A stretch of DNA of 64,000 bases from Photobacterium ganghwense (GCF_003025595.1 NZ_PYMI01000002.1:1-64000), one strand, 5' to 3'; counted from the first letter of the stretch, positions 33,494 through 42,461 are shown. The notes: a model not told the origin generated them from the sequence alone. Numbers and translations are program-made.

Positions 33494-35107
33494 TCACTTA
33501 GAAAGTGCCGGGGCGGGCTTAAATTTGTTCACTTTGGGTGCCGGGTCTTGGCTTGGTGATGCCTGGTATTCAGTGCTGGTATACAAATCTTTCATCAGGC
33601 AATACCCCATGACGATCAATACCAGGGAAAAAGGGAGTGCCGCGGCGATTGAAGCAGCCTGAAGCCCTTGTAAACCGCCAGCCATCAACAGAATACCGGC
33701 TACCACACCTAAACCTGCTCCCCATACCACGCGCATGCGAATTGGCGGATGGTCATCACCCATCGACAGAATGGTGCAAATCACCAGCGTGGCCGAATCA
33801 GCGGAAGTAACGAACCAGGAGATAATCATCAAGGTTGCCAGCGCAGCCATTGGCCAAGTCAGCCAGTGCACATTAATGGCTTCGATGGTGCTGTACAGAA
33901 CCATGGTCAGGTTTTCATTCACGACATCAGTCAGACCACCCACGCCATGCAGTTCGATAAAGCTGGCTGTCCCGCCCATAATAGTGATCCAGGTGAAGGC
34001 ACCCAGGGTGCTGCTCACGATGCCGCCCAGCATCAGTTCGCGGATGGTGCGCCCTTTTGAAATACGGGCAATGAAAATCCCCACATATGGGCCCCAGCTC
34101 AGCCACCATGCCCAGTAGAAAATCGTCCACCAGCCCTGCCACTGACGTTCAGGTTGAGGATCAACCCACAGCGACATGGATACGAAGTTCGCCAGGTAAT
34201 CCCCCAAGTTGGTAAAGAATGCGCCAAATAAGTACGCCGTTGGACCGGCAATCACAAAGAACAGAAACAGGATTGAGCTGATGCGCACATTCCACTGGCT
34301 GAGCAGCTTAATGCCTTTTTGCAGACCGGAGACCGCAGAGAACGTAGCGACCGAACCCACCACGACAATCAGAATCAGCTGATTTACGGAGTTAATCTCG
34401 ATACCGAACAGGTAGTTAAGCCCGGCGTTCATTTGAGAAACCCCCAGCCCCAGGGTTGTCGCCGTACCAAACAAAGTGCTGAAAATAGCCAGTAGATCAA
34501 CAGCATGCCCAATTGGCCCGTAAATACGTTTGCCAAGAATGGGGTATAACGCAGAACGGATGGTCAGCGGCAACCCTTTACGGTACGCAAAATAAGCGAG
34601 AATCAACCCGACCAGTACATAGACGCTCCAGGCGTTGAATCCCCAGTGAAAAATGGTGATTCGCATGGCGATTTGCGCAGCTTCCTGCGTTCCAGGTGCA
34701 ACCTGCGCCATTTCAGCAAAGGGATTCCCCTGAAGATAAGTCAGTGGCTCAGCGATGCTCCAGAACATCAGCCCCGTCCCCACGGCCGCACTGAACAGCA
34801 TGGCAAACCAGGTGAAGTTATTGAATTCCGGGCGATCGGTATCTTTTCCTAACCGGACATCCCCGAATTTACTGAAAGTTACCCAGACCGAAAAAACAAA
34901 AATAACGGCAACGGCGGCAATGTAATACCAGCCAAAGTTAGCGGTAATCCACTGCTTAACCCCGTTGTAGACCGTGTTTGCCAGATCGATCTGCAGAACG
35001 GAAAAAAGCACAAATGCTGACACCATAGCCAGAGAGGCTATGGTCATGGTCTGGTTAACCCCTCGAAATATCCCTTTCCTGTTAACCATGTTGTTATTGG
35101 AAATCAT
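33494..35107 (-). CDS. BCCT family transporter (probable trigonelline uptake)
   Basis: A 537-residue, 12-segment betaine/carnitine/choline transporter. The start at 35107 has GGAG 9 nt upstream, better than the ATG at 35122. The family core is clear: WFAMLFSAAVGTGLMFWSIAEPL (about residues 85-107), FHWGFNAWSVYVLVGLILAYF and the Trp-rich WWTIFYWAWWLSWGPYVGIFIARISKGRTIRE signature near 330-360. Trigonelline is a betaine, so a BCCT carrier is the natural importer. The C-terminal tail is short and basic, and a role in osmolyte uptake cannot be excluded. It is divergent from the catabolic operon starting at 35612. Confidence 0.92.
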   Translation of the reverse strand: MISNNNMVNRKGIFRGVNQTMTIASLAMVSAFVLFSVLQIDLANTVYNGVKQWITANFGWYYIAAVAVIFVFSVWVTFSKFGDVRLGKDTDRPEFNNFTWFAMLFSAAVGTGLMFWSIAEPLTYLQGNPFAEMAQVAPGTQEAAQIAMRITIFHWGFNAWSVYVLVGLILAYFAYRKGLPLTIRSALYPILGKRIYGPIGHAVDLLAIFSTLFGTATTLGLGVSQMNAGLNYLFGIEINSVNQLILIVVVGSVATFSAVSGLQKGIKLLSQWNVRISSILFLFFVIAGPTAYLFGAFFTNLGDYLANFVSMSLWVDPQPERQWQGWWTIFYWAWWLSWGPYVGIFIARISKGRTIRELMLGGIVSSTLGAFTWITIMGGTASFIELHGVGGLTDVVNENLTMVLYSTIEAINVHWLTWPMAALATLMIISWFVTSADSATLVICTILSMGDDHPPIRMRVVWGAGLGVVAGILLMAGGLQGLQAASIAAALPFSLVLIVMGYCLMKDLYTSTEYQASPSQDPAPKVNKFKPAPALSK

Positions 35108-35234
35108 GCCGGATTGCTCCATATCACGCTGTTAATTGTGCCTTAGCCGAACTGCAGTAACCCTGTGGCCACTTCAACTTTGGACACCCCTTGTTATCTC
35201 ACCAGCATCTGCGGTGAATATTTTAATGTGTTTC

Positions 35235-35248
35235 TTGGTATACCATAA
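35235..35248. promoter_or_regulatory. TTGGTATACCATAA operator, copy 1
   Basis: A 14-nt site with the 10-bp palindrome TGGTATACCA, 128 nt upstream of the BCCT start. An identical copy is at 35544. The 505-nt divergent region is otherwise AT-rich and has a GTGATC-ATT-GATCAC palindrome at 35391-35405. Confidence 0.75.
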
Positions 35249-35543
35249 CACCAAAAAACCATGCTTCAAGGCATACAATTAACAAACACTTAACACACAC
35301 GAACCTATCAAATTATTGTTTTTATTAAGATTAATTTAAATAACAATAATAAAAACGAACACTTCAACAGATTATCTTTTTTAACATTCTGTGATCATTG
35401 ATCACTTTTTGATAATTTAGTAAATATCTTAAGATACAGAACATAACGATATAAATAATTGATTTTTAATCATAAAATGTAAATCAACATCAACCAGAGC
35501 CGCAGTTTATGGTTTAATAACGCTTTCTTTTTGACCCCTAAGT

Positions 35544-35557
35544 TTGGTATACCATAA
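35544..35557. promoter_or_regulatory. TTGGTATACCATAA operator, copy 2
   Basis: Identical to the site at 35235-35248 and placed 55 nt upstream of the first gene of the rightward catabolic operon. One site per divergent promoter is the layout expected for repression by the cluster's GntR regulator. Confidence 0.75.
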
Positions 35558-35611
35558 TACAACAAGCGGGAGCAGGTTCTCGCAATGACCTAACCAAAGA
35601 GGAAAACGGCA

Positions 35612-36214
35612 ATGGCTTTTAACATCAGAAAGGTGTGCACCTATATCGAAGAAACCCATATCGAAGGCGGTAAAGCTGGGGAAAAACCGATCAGAATGGC
35701 TGGCGTTGCCGTCGTTATTGAAAACCCTTGGCACGGAAAAGGATTTGTTGAAAACCTGCGTCCGGAAATCATTGATGGCTGTTCAGAACTGGGGGCCTTG
35801 ATTGTCGATAAGTTATGCGCCGTCATGGGCGGCAGTGAAAACATTGAGGCCTATGGCAAAGCGGCAGTTGTCGGCGTTGAGGGTGAGATTGAACACGCAT
35901 CAGCGGTCATCCACACCCTGCGTTTTGGCAACCACTATCGCGAAGCTGTGAATGCCAAAAGCTACCTGAGCTTTACCAACAAACGCGGCTCGGCGGGAAC
36001 GTCCATCCAGATTCCGATGATGCACAAAGATGACGAAGGCATGCGCTCTCACTACATCACCCTGGAAATGAAGATCGAAGATGCACCGGCAGCAAATGAA
36101 ATTGTGGTGGTGCTGGGTGCATCTGACGGCGGCCGCGTGCATCCCCGAATTGGCAACCGATACATTGACCTTGAAGAGCTGGCACAAGAAAAAGCCGCTC
36201 GTGAACAGCAATAA
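35612..36214 (+). CDS. Amino acid synthesis family protein (PF06684-like)
   Basis: A 200-residue protein of the family called amino acid synthesis (DUF1185). The start MAFNIRKVCTYIEETHIEGGK, the central CAVMGG and EHASAVIHTLRFGNHYREAV and the GRVHPRIGNRYIDL stretch are characteristic. AGAGG precedes the ATG. It leads the rightward operon of the trigonelline cluster. The published pathway mentions a conserved hypothetical protein that helps the last step; this protein is one candidate, the carboxymuconolactone-like protein at 40595 the other. No catalytic role is established. Confidence 0.85.
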   Translation: MAFNIRKVCTYIEETHIEGGKAGEKPIRMAGVAVVIENPWHGKGFVENLRPEIIDGCSELGALIVDKLCAVMGGSENIEAYGKAAVVGVEGEIEHASAVIHTLRFGNHYREAVNAKSYLSFTNKRGSAGTSIQIPMMHKDDEGMRSHYITLEMKIEDAPAANEIVVVLGASDGGRVHPRIGNRYIDLEELAQEKAAREQQ

Positions 36215-36222
36215 GGATGCCT

Positions 36223-37053
36223 ATGGAAAGCATGAAATTAGTTGATGGAACCAGCTACTTTTCATGTGGAGATGGCGACACCGTTATCTTCATACATGGT
36301 GTAGGACTGGATAAATCCATGTGGGGCGGTCAGATCGCCGGGCTGAAACAGCACTTTCATCTGATTGGGTACGACATGCTCGGACACGGTGACAGCCCGG
36401 AGCCACCCGACGCTGCCTGTATTGAGGATTATGCCGATCAACTGGAACGCCTGATCAGTACTCTGGCATTGAACAAGCCTGTCACTGTGGTGGGCTTTTC
36501 GATGGGCGGGCTGGTCGCCAGAGCTTTTGCCCTGAAATACCCCCACCGTATCGACAGAATGGTGATTTTAAACAGCGTCTTTGACCGTACCGAGCAACAA
36601 CGGAATAACGTGTTGTCCCGCTGTGACGAAGTGAAAGCAAAAGGGCCGGGTGCCAACGTTGAGGCTGCGATTGAGCGCTGGTTCAGCAAAGAGTACCGCG
36701 GCGCTAGCCCGGCACAGGTTGCCGCCTTTAAAAAGCGCATTATCACTAACAGCCCGACGGGTTACTTACAGACCTATCAGTTATTCGGACAACATGATAA
36801 TTATGGACGTGAGCGTCTTAAATCACTGCATATTCCAGTGTTGGTTGCCACCGGGGAACAAGATGTCGGTTCGACACCCCGTATGGCAAAAATGCTGGCC
36901 AGTTATCTGCCAAACGCAGACGTTGTGATTTTAGATGGTCAGCGACACATGATGCCTGTGGAATCTCCACAGATGATCAACGACATGTTGATGTCGTTCT
37001 TAACCCGCCAGCGTGAGCAAGTGACACTACAGGAGGTCGTTCATGGCGCTTGA
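36223..37053 (+). CDS. tgnD: Alpha/beta hydrolase, probable MFMS hydrolase
   Basis: A 276-residue alpha/beta hydrolase. HGVGLD near residue 26 is the oxyanion region, GFSMGG (about 90-95) the nucleophile elbow with Ser92, and GQRHMMPVE near 244 carries the catalytic His. The ATG at 36223 has AAGGA 5 nt upstream, preferred to ATG 36217. In the tgn pathway a hydrolase of this fold splits (E)-2-((N-methylformamido)methylene)succinate into CO2, methylamine, formate and succinate semialdehyde. The gene lies 8 nt after the AA_synth gene and overlaps the next dehydrogenase gene by 11 nt. Confidence 0.85.
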   Translation: MESMKLVDGTSYFSCGDGDTVIFIHGVGLDKSMWGGQIAGLKQHFHLIGYDMLGHGDSPEPPDAACIEDYADQLERLISTLALNKPVTVVGFSMGGLVARAFALKYPHRIDRMVILNSVFDRTEQQRNNVLSRCDEVKAKGPGANVEAAIERWFSKEYRGASPAQVAAFKKRIITNSPTGYLQTYQLFGQHDNYGRERLKSLHIPVLVATGEQDVGSTPRMAKMLASYLPNADVVILDGQRHMMPVESPQMINDMLMSFLTRQREQVTLQEVVHGA

Positions 37054-38521
37054 GAAATTTCAGATGCTGATCGACGGGCAATGGGTACCCGCTCAGAGCG
37101 GCAAGACCTTTGACAGCTACAACCCGGCCACTGAACAGCCGTGGGCTACCTTCCCGTTTGCTGATGAGCAGGATGTGGATCGTGCGGTTCAATCGGCGCA
37201 TAACACTTTTCTGTCTGCGGCGTGGGCATTGACCACTGCGGCACAGCGCGGAAAACTGCTGCGCCGCCTGGGTGATCTTATTGCAGACAACACCTCGCAA
37301 CTGGCCGAACTGGAAAGCCGTGATAACGGCAAGCTGATCCGAGAGACCCTTGCCCAGGTCCGTTACTTACCGGAGTTTTTCTATTACTTCGCCGGACTGG
37401 CTGACAAAACCGAAGGGGAAACGCTGGCACTGGATAAACCCGACATGTTCGCCTACACCGTTCGTGAACCGCTCGGGGTAATCGCCGGTATCATTCCCTG
37501 GAACTCACCGTTGTATCTGACCGCTATCAAGATCGCCCCGGCACTGGCAGCCGGGAACACTGTGGTACTCAAGCCATCAGAACACGCATCTGCCACCTTG
37601 CTGGAACTGGGACGTCTGGTAATGGAAGCCGGTTTCCCGGCAGGCGCTGTCAATGTGATCACCGGGTACGGCCTGCCGTGCGGCGACGCACTGACCCGTC
37701 ACCCATTAGTACGCAAAGTGGCTTTCACCGGCGGCGGTGAAAGTGCCCGGCATGTGATTCGTAACTCTGCTGAAAACTACGCCAAACTCTCGCTGGAGCT
37801 GGGCGGGAAATCCCCCAATATCATTTTCAGTGATGCGGATATCGACAGTGCGGTCAACGGAGCCGTTGCCGGAATTTTCGCGGCCGCAGGGCAAAGCTGT
37901 GTGTCAGGCTCACGCCTGCTGGTACAGCAGGATATCTACGACGAGTTCGTCAGCAAGCTGACTGCCCGGGCGGAACGTATCGTCATCGGTGACCCGGCTC
38001 AGCCTGAGACGGAAATGGGGCCGATGGCCACGAAAGCACAGCTGGAAACCGTTGAGAAATACGTCGATATCGCGTTAACAGAAGGGGCTCGATTGAGAAC
38101 CGGCGGTAAACGTGCCGATCTCGCCGCAGGCTGGTACTACACCCCAACCATTCTGGAATGCACCCGCCATAGCGACACTGTCGTGCAGGAAGAAATTTTC
38201 GGCCCCGTCGCCACCGTCATTCCGTTTGCCGATGAAGCCGAAGCACTGGCGCTGGCGAACGATACCCAATACGGTTTGGCCGCTGGAATCTGGACGCAGA
38301 ATCTGGCCAAAGCACATCGCATGATCAAGGGGATTCGTTCAGGCATTGTGTGGGTCAATACCTATCGTGCCGTTTCGGCGGCCGCCCCGATTGGCGGTTA
38401 TGGCCAGAGCGGCTATGGCCGGGAGTGTGGCAGCGATGCCATTAATGACTTTACCCAGCTCAAAACGGTGTGGATTAACACCTCATCCGAACCGATGGCT
38501 GACCCGTTTATTATGCGTTAA
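37043..38521 (+). CDS. tgnC: Aldehyde dehydrogenase, probable MFMB dehydrogenase
   Basis: A 492-residue NAD-dependent aldehyde dehydrogenase with general base Glu252 (LELGGKSP), nucleophile Cys286 (AAGQSC) and the IPWNSP cofactor motif. It overlaps the hydrolase gene by 11 nt with GGAGG placed before the ATG, so the two are coupled. In the tgn pathway a dehydrogenase oxidises the hydroxybutyrolactone MFMB (open semialdehyde form) to MFMS, and this is the copy closest to that role; its paralogue at 39079 is of GabD type and fits the last step. Confidence 0.85.
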   Translation: MALEKFQMLIDGQWVPAQSGKTFDSYNPATEQPWATFPFADEQDVDRAVQSAHNTFLSAAWALTTAAQRGKLLRRLGDLIADNTSQLAELESRDNGKLIRETLAQVRYLPEFFYYFAGLADKTEGETLALDKPDMFAYTVREPLGVIAGIIPWNSPLYLTAIKIAPALAAGNTVVLKPSEHASATLLELGRLVMEAGFPAGAVNVITGYGLPCGDALTRHPLVRKVAFTGGGESARHVIRNSAENYAKLSLELGGKSPNIIFSDADIDSAVNGAVAGIFAAAGQSCVSGSRLLVQQDIYDEFVSKLTARAERIVIGDPAQPETEMGPMATKAQLETVEKYVDIALTEGARLRTGGKRADLAAGWYYTPTILECTRHSDTVVQEEIFGPVATVIPFADEAEALALANDTQYGLAAGIWTQNLAKAHRMIKGIRSGIVWVNTYRAVSAAAPIGGYGQSGYGRECGSDAINDFTQLKTVWINTSSEPMADPFIMR

Positions 38522-38534
38522 GAAGGGACTCAAC

Positions 38535-39047
38535 ATGTCTATTGAACAAGCGACCACCGCCGTTTCTCCGGATCTGTACAAAAATATCATGGGGCAATTC
38601 CCTACCGGCGTCACTGTCATCACCGCGTATAACGATCTGGGTGATGTCGTGGGCTTTACCGCCAGTGCGTTCAGCGCATTGTCGATGGACCCGGCCCTAG
38701 TGCTGGTTTGCCCTAGTTACAACTCAGATTCATACCCGGTGATCAAAGACACCCAAAAGTTTGCCATCCACATTCTGGCCGATGATCAACAAGCCATTGC
38801 CTACCAATTTGCCAAAAAAGGCATCGATAAGTCGCAAGGGCTCGACATCGAGAAGAGTGCCAATGGCCTGCCAGTCATTCAGGGGGCACTCGCGGTCATG
38901 GAATGCGAACTGTGGAATGACTATCCCGGCGGCGATCACGCCATTCTAGTCGGGCAGATTCTCCACGCCGAGCTGGCGGATACCAACACCGTGTCACCGC
39001 TGTTGTACTGTCGCAGCAAAATGGGATCGCTGCCTGAAATGGGCTAA
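38535..39047 (+). CDS. tgnA: Flavin reductase, partner of the LLM oxygenase
   Basis: A 170-residue flavin reductase (HpaC/RutF class). Start at ATG 38535 with AAGGG 7 nt upstream; 14 nt after the preceding stop. FPTGVTVITAYN near residue 18 and GFTASAFSALSMDPALVLVCPS near 38-60 are the flavin-binding core, and the late GGDHAILVGQI motif is typical. It would supply reduced FMN to the LLM oxygenase encoded on the other side of the promoter region. Two-component flavin systems often place the two genes in one cluster, as here. Confidence 0.88.
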   Translation: MSIEQATTAVSPDLYKNIMGQFPTGVTVITAYNDLGDVVGFTASAFSALSMDPALVLVCPSYNSDSYPVIKDTQKFAIHILADDQQAIAYQFAKKGIDKSQGLDIEKSANGLPVIQGALAVMECELWNDYPGGDHAILVGQILHAELADTNTVSPLLYCRSKMGSLPEMG

Positions 39048-39078
39048 TTACTCAAGCACGTTGAAAAGGATGACCACC

Positions 39079-40527
39079 GTGAAACTACATGATTCAAGCT
39101 TGTTCCAGACACATTGCTACGTTGCCGGACAATGGGTAAATGCCGCCGATGGCGCCGCTCTGCCGGTCACGAATCCGGCCAACGGCGAGGTGATTGCGCA
39201 CGTCCCTTCCCTTGGCGAATCTGAAACCCTGGCTGCAATCGAAGCCGCCGAACAAGCGCAGAAAGCCTGGAAAACGCTGACGGCGAAAGCTCGCTCGGCA
39301 GTGTTGAGAAACTGGTATCAGTTAATCCTCGATAACACCGATGATCTGGCCACGATCCTGACAACAGAGCAAGGTAAACCACTGGCCGAGGCCAAAGGCG
39401 AAATTGCTTATGCCGCCAGCTTTATTGAATGGTTTGCCGAAGAGGCCAAACGCACTTATGGCGAAGTCATTCCCAGCCACAAACCGGACGCACGCATCGT
39501 GGTTAGCCGTGAACCGATTGGCGTCGTTGGGGCAATTACGCCTTGGAACTTTCCTGCAGCAATGATCACCCGCAAATGCGGTCCGGCCTTTGCCGCAGGA
39601 TGTGCTGTGGTGCTGAAACCAGCCCCGGAAACCCCATTGACGGCTTTGGCGCTGGCACTTCTGGCAGAACGGGCTGGCATTCCGGCCGGGCTGTTTAGTG
39701 TATTAACCGGAGATGCTGTCGCCATTGGTGGAGCCCTTACCCGTAGTAAAACGGTGAAGAAGATTTCATTCACCGGTTCAACCGCTATTGGCAAACTGCT
39801 AATGGAGCAATCAGCTCACTCCGTGAAAAAACTTTCACTAGAGCTGGGCGGAAACGCGCCGTTTATTGTGTTCGATGATGCCGATCTTGACGCTGCGATT
39901 GACGGTGTCATGGTAGCCAAATTCCGCAATGCCGGACAAACCTGCGTGTGCGCCAACCGCCTGTATGTCCACGATGCCGTCTACGACGCTTTTGTCGACA
40001 AGCTGATTGAGCGCGTGGCAGCCCTGAAAGTCGCCGACGGCTTCGAACCCGGTGCAACCATCGGGCCATTGATCAATGCCTCCGCGGTAGCAAAAGTACA
40101 AAGCCATATTGATGATGCATTGGCCAAAGGAGCAACCAAGCGCTTTGGACAGACCCCTCTTGCGGGATCAGGATTCTTTCCGCCACACATCCTGACCAAT
40201 GTCACTGACGATATGCGCGTCGCACATGAGGAAACCTTTGGTCCGTTGGCTGCCATTTTCCGCTTTAGCTCAGATGATGAAGTCATCGCCCGTGCGAACA
40301 ACACAGATTCCGGGCTGGCCGCTTACGCTTATACCCGTTCACTCAAACGGGCCTGGTATGTCAGTGAAGCACTGGAATCCGGCATGGTTGGGATTAACGA
40401 AGGGCTGATCTCCACGGAAGTCGCACCGTTCGGCGGAGTGAAAGAGTCTGGGTTAGGCCGCGAAGGGGCCCGTCAAGGCATTGAAGATTACCTTGAAACC
40501 AAATACGTGCTGATGGGTGGCCTGTAA
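39079..40527 (+). CDS. tgnE: Succinate semialdehyde dehydrogenase
   Basis: A 482-residue GabD-type enzyme, with Glu255 (ELGGNAP) and Cys289 (AGQTC). The GTG at 39079 is chosen because AAGGA lies 8 nt before it; it also gives the standard GabD length. The ATG at 39070 directly abuts the AAGG. It oxidises the succinate semialdehyde released by the hydrolase, feeding the TCA cycle. It is clearly related to the enzyme at 6560 (both carry FIEWFAEEAKRTYG and GGVKESG.GREG motifs), but the two lie in different operons with different likely substrates. Confidence 0.9.
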   Translation: MKLHDSSLFQTHCYVAGQWVNAADGAALPVTNPANGEVIAHVPSLGESETLAAIEAAEQAQKAWKTLTAKARSAVLRNWYQLILDNTDDLATILTTEQGKPLAEAKGEIAYAASFIEWFAEEAKRTYGEVIPSHKPDARIVVSREPIGVVGAITPWNFPAAMITRKCGPAFAAGCAVVLKPAPETPLTALALALLAERAGIPAGLFSVLTGDAVAIGGALTRSKTVKKISFTGSTAIGKLLMEQSAHSVKKLSLELGGNAPFIVFDDADLDAAIDGVMVAKFRNAGQTCVCANRLYVHDAVYDAFVDKLIERVAALKVADGFEPGATIGPLINASAVAKVQSHIDDALAKGATKRFGQTPLAGSGFFPPHILTNVTDDMRVAHEETFGPLAAIFRFSSDDEVIARANNTDSGLAAYAYTRSLKRAWYVSEALESGMVGINEGLISTEVAPFGGVKESGLGREGARQGIEDYLETKYVLMGGL

Positions 40528-40550
40528 GCGGCCCCCCAGAGATCCATTAA

Positions 40551-40580
40551 AAGTGATGCGATAAGAAGTAACGCAATAAG
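40551..40580. repeat. Two tandem 15-nt units before the CMD gene
   Basis: AAGTGATGCGATAAG and AAGTAACGCAATAAG stand in tandem, and a third partial unit (AAAAGGATG) supplies the ribosome binding site of the next gene. Confidence 0.75.
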
Positions 40581-40594
40581 AAAAGGATGACCGC

Positions 40595-40981
40595 ATGACA
40601 GATAAATTCGAACAAGGACTGGCCATTCGCCGTCAGGTACTTGGCGCCGACTATGTCGACAACGCCATCAACAATGCCACTGATTTCACCCGCCCGATGC
40701 AGGAGTTGGTAACAACTTACTGCTGGGGTGAAGTCTGGGGCCGAGATACATTACCGCTGAAAACCCGCAGCTTAATCAACCTGGCGATGATTACCGCCCT
40801 GAATCGTCCGCACGAGCTCAAGCTGCATGTTTGTGGAGCCCTGAATAACGGTTGCTCAGAAGAAGAAATTCGTGAAGTTCTGCTGCAAACGGCCATTTAT
40901 TGTGGTGTGCCGGCTGCCATGGATGCATTCCGTACGGCCAAAGAAGTGATCGATAACTATGAACCTGCGGTAAGCGCTTAG
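40595..40981 (+). CDS. Carboxymuconolactone decarboxylase family protein
   Basis: A 128-residue CMD/AhpD-like protein, near PcaC in length. It has FTRPMQELVTTYCWGEVWGRDTLPLKTRSLINLAMI (residues 31-66) and the HVCGALNNGCSEEEIREVLLQTAIYCGVPAAMDA block (82-116). The H...E...H set of the decarboxylase group is largely kept. AAGGA precedes the ATG. There is no obvious aromatic-ring lactone step in the tgn pathway, so it may be the conserved helper protein or act on a lactone intermediate such as MFMB; this is inference. Confidence 0.85.
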   Translation: MTDKFEQGLAIRRQVLGADYVDNAINNATDFTRPMQELVTTYCWGEVWGRDTLPLKTRSLINLAMITALNRPHELKLHVCGALNNGCSEEEIREVLLQTAIYCGVPAAMDAFRTAKEVIDNYEPAVSA

Positions 40982-41014
40982 TACCCGGCGGACTTACCAT
41001 CATCAGGAGGATGT

Positions 41015-41605
41015 ATGTTGCATAAAACAATCCGGTATTGCTCACAGTGTGGCGCTGACGCGATCAGGCAACAGCAGCCTCCTGGTGACACACATTTACG
41101 GCCGGTCTGCCAGCAGTGCGGCCATGTTATCTACCAAAACCCGACAGTCATTGCCGGTTGTATTATTGAGCACCAGGGGAAATTTCTGCTGGGACGACGA
41201 GCCATTGAACCAATGGCTGGCAAATGGAGCATTCCAGCAGGGTTTATGGAGAATGGCGAGACCGTTGAACAGGCCGCTGCCCGTGAAGTACTGGAAGAAA
41301 CCGGGGCGAAAGTGGATCTCCTCAGCCCTTACTCTATTTTCAGCGTTCCTCAGATGAATCAGGTCTACATCATTTTCCGTGCGCGTTTTGACGGCTTTGT
41401 ACAACCGTTTGGTGATGAAACCGCCGAGTTGGCCTTCATGGCAAAAGATGAGGTGCCCTGGCACCACCTGACCTATCCGGCCATCGGCCAGATTCTGAGT
41501 CGGTATATCCATGAAGAAAGCCACGGCCAGTTTGGCCTGTATATGGGTAATTTCGATGTGGGTTTGGTACACCCTTTTGGCACCGCGAACTCGTGTTTCA
41601 ACTGA
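41015..41605 (+). CDS. NUDIX hydrolase with zinc ribbon
   Basis: A 196-residue protein. Residues 9-41 are a zinc ribbon with two CxxC pairs (CSQCG and CQQCG), then a NUDIX domain with the box GENGETVEQAAAREVLEETGA (actually MENGETVEQ onward) near residues 80-101 and catalytic REVLEE. AGGAGG precedes the ATG, and the gene follows the CMD gene by 33 nt. This architecture is close to NudC-like and ADP-ribose/NADH hydrolases. In this operon it could act on FAD, NAD or a nucleotide by-product; the substrate is not known. Confidence 0.85.
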   Translation: MLHKTIRYCSQCGADAIRQQQPPGDTHLRPVCQQCGHVIYQNPTVIAGCIIEHQGKFLLGRRAIEPMAGKWSIPAGFMENGETVEQAAAREVLEETGAKVDLLSPYSIFSVPQMNQVYIIFRARFDGFVQPFGDETAELAFMAKDEVPWHHLTYPAIGQILSRYIHEESHGQFGLYMGNFDVGLVHPFGTANSCFN

Positions 41606-41637
41606 ACACCACCCGAGATTAAACACGGCCAATGCCT

Positions 41638-41693
41638 AAACACCAGGCACTAAACACTAAGTACTAAACCCTGGGTACTAAACACTAGGCCAG
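41638..41693. repeat. Four tandem 14-nt units
   Basis: AAACACCAGGCACT, AAACACTAAGTACT, AAACCCTGGGTACT and AAACACTAGGCCAG stand head to tail between the NUDIX gene and ribB. Confidence 0.85.
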
Positions 41694-41720
41694 GCACCAA
41701 AACGTAAGAAGGAAGACAAC

Positions 41721-42413
41721 ATGGCAATCAGCAGTATCGAAGCAATCATTGAAGATATTCGCCAAGGAAAAATGGTCATTTTGATGGACGATGAAGGGCG
41801 CGAGAATGAAGGTGATCTCGTCATGGCCGCCGAGTGTGTCACCCCCGCCCACATCAACTTTATGGCACGTAATGCCTGTGGCTTGATTTGCCTGACATTG
41901 ACGCCAGAGCGCTGCGATCAGTTAGGTTTGCCTCTGATGGTGACCAACAGCACTGATCCACAAGGCACCGGCTTTACCATTACCATTGAAGCCGCATCGG
42001 GCGTCACAACCGGCATTTCAGCCGCTGACAGGGCACATACCATTCAGACCGCTGTTCGCCAGGATGCAATACCTTCCGATTTAACCCGGCCCGGGCACAT
42101 TTTTCCTCTGCGGGCGAAGCCCGGCGGAGTCTTAGAGCGTGACGGTCATACCGAAGCAGGCTGCGATCTGGCACGTCTGGCTGGATACGAACCAGCCAGC
42201 GTCATCGTCGAAATCATGAATGAAGACGGAACCATGGCCAGACGCCCGGACCTCGAAATTTATGCACAAAAGCACGGCCTAAAGCTGGGGCTCATATCTG
42301 ATCTAATTCAGTACCGCCTCAGCCTGGCTTCATGCCAGAACCATGAGCAGGAAACCGATCCAAAGCTGACTCGGGCACAAGCACAAATGCGTAAAGACAC
42401 CATCGCCGCGTAA
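41721..42413 (+). CDS. ribB: 3,4-dihydroxy-2-butanone-4-phosphate synthase
   Basis: A 230-residue DHBP synthase, the branch enzyme that turns ribulose 5-phosphate into the four-carbon precursor of riboflavin. The metal/substrate motif [12 protein letters not shown] (about residues 24-35), TGISAADRA and the late [14 protein letters not shown] are intact. There is no fused GTP cyclohydrolase II domain. The C-terminal 25 residues are an extra hydrophilic tail. AAGGA precedes the ATG. As last gene of a cluster whose first reaction uses reduced FMN, it may raise flavin supply when trigonelline is used. Confidence 0.93.
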   Translation: MAISSIEAIIEDIRQGKMVILMDDEGRENEGDLVMAAECVTPAHINFMARNACGLICLTLTPERCDQLGLPLMVTNSTDPQGTGFTITIEAASGVTTGISAADRAHTIQTAVRQDAIPSDLTRPGHIFPLRAKPGGVLERDGHTEAGCDLARLAGYEPASVIVEIMNEDGTMARRPDLEIYAQKHGLKLGLISDLIQYRLSLASCQNHEQETDPKLTRAQAQMRKDTIAA

Positions 42414-42461
42414 TCCGCTCCGCCACTCCCGATATAACAGAATGTAGGTGCGGCTTCTCCC

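Noticed and set aside
35391..35405. CRP-like site GTGATCATTGATCAC in the trigonelline promoter region
   Set aside because: A perfect palindrome, but the arms are one base too far apart for a standard CRP site; noted only in the operator entry.
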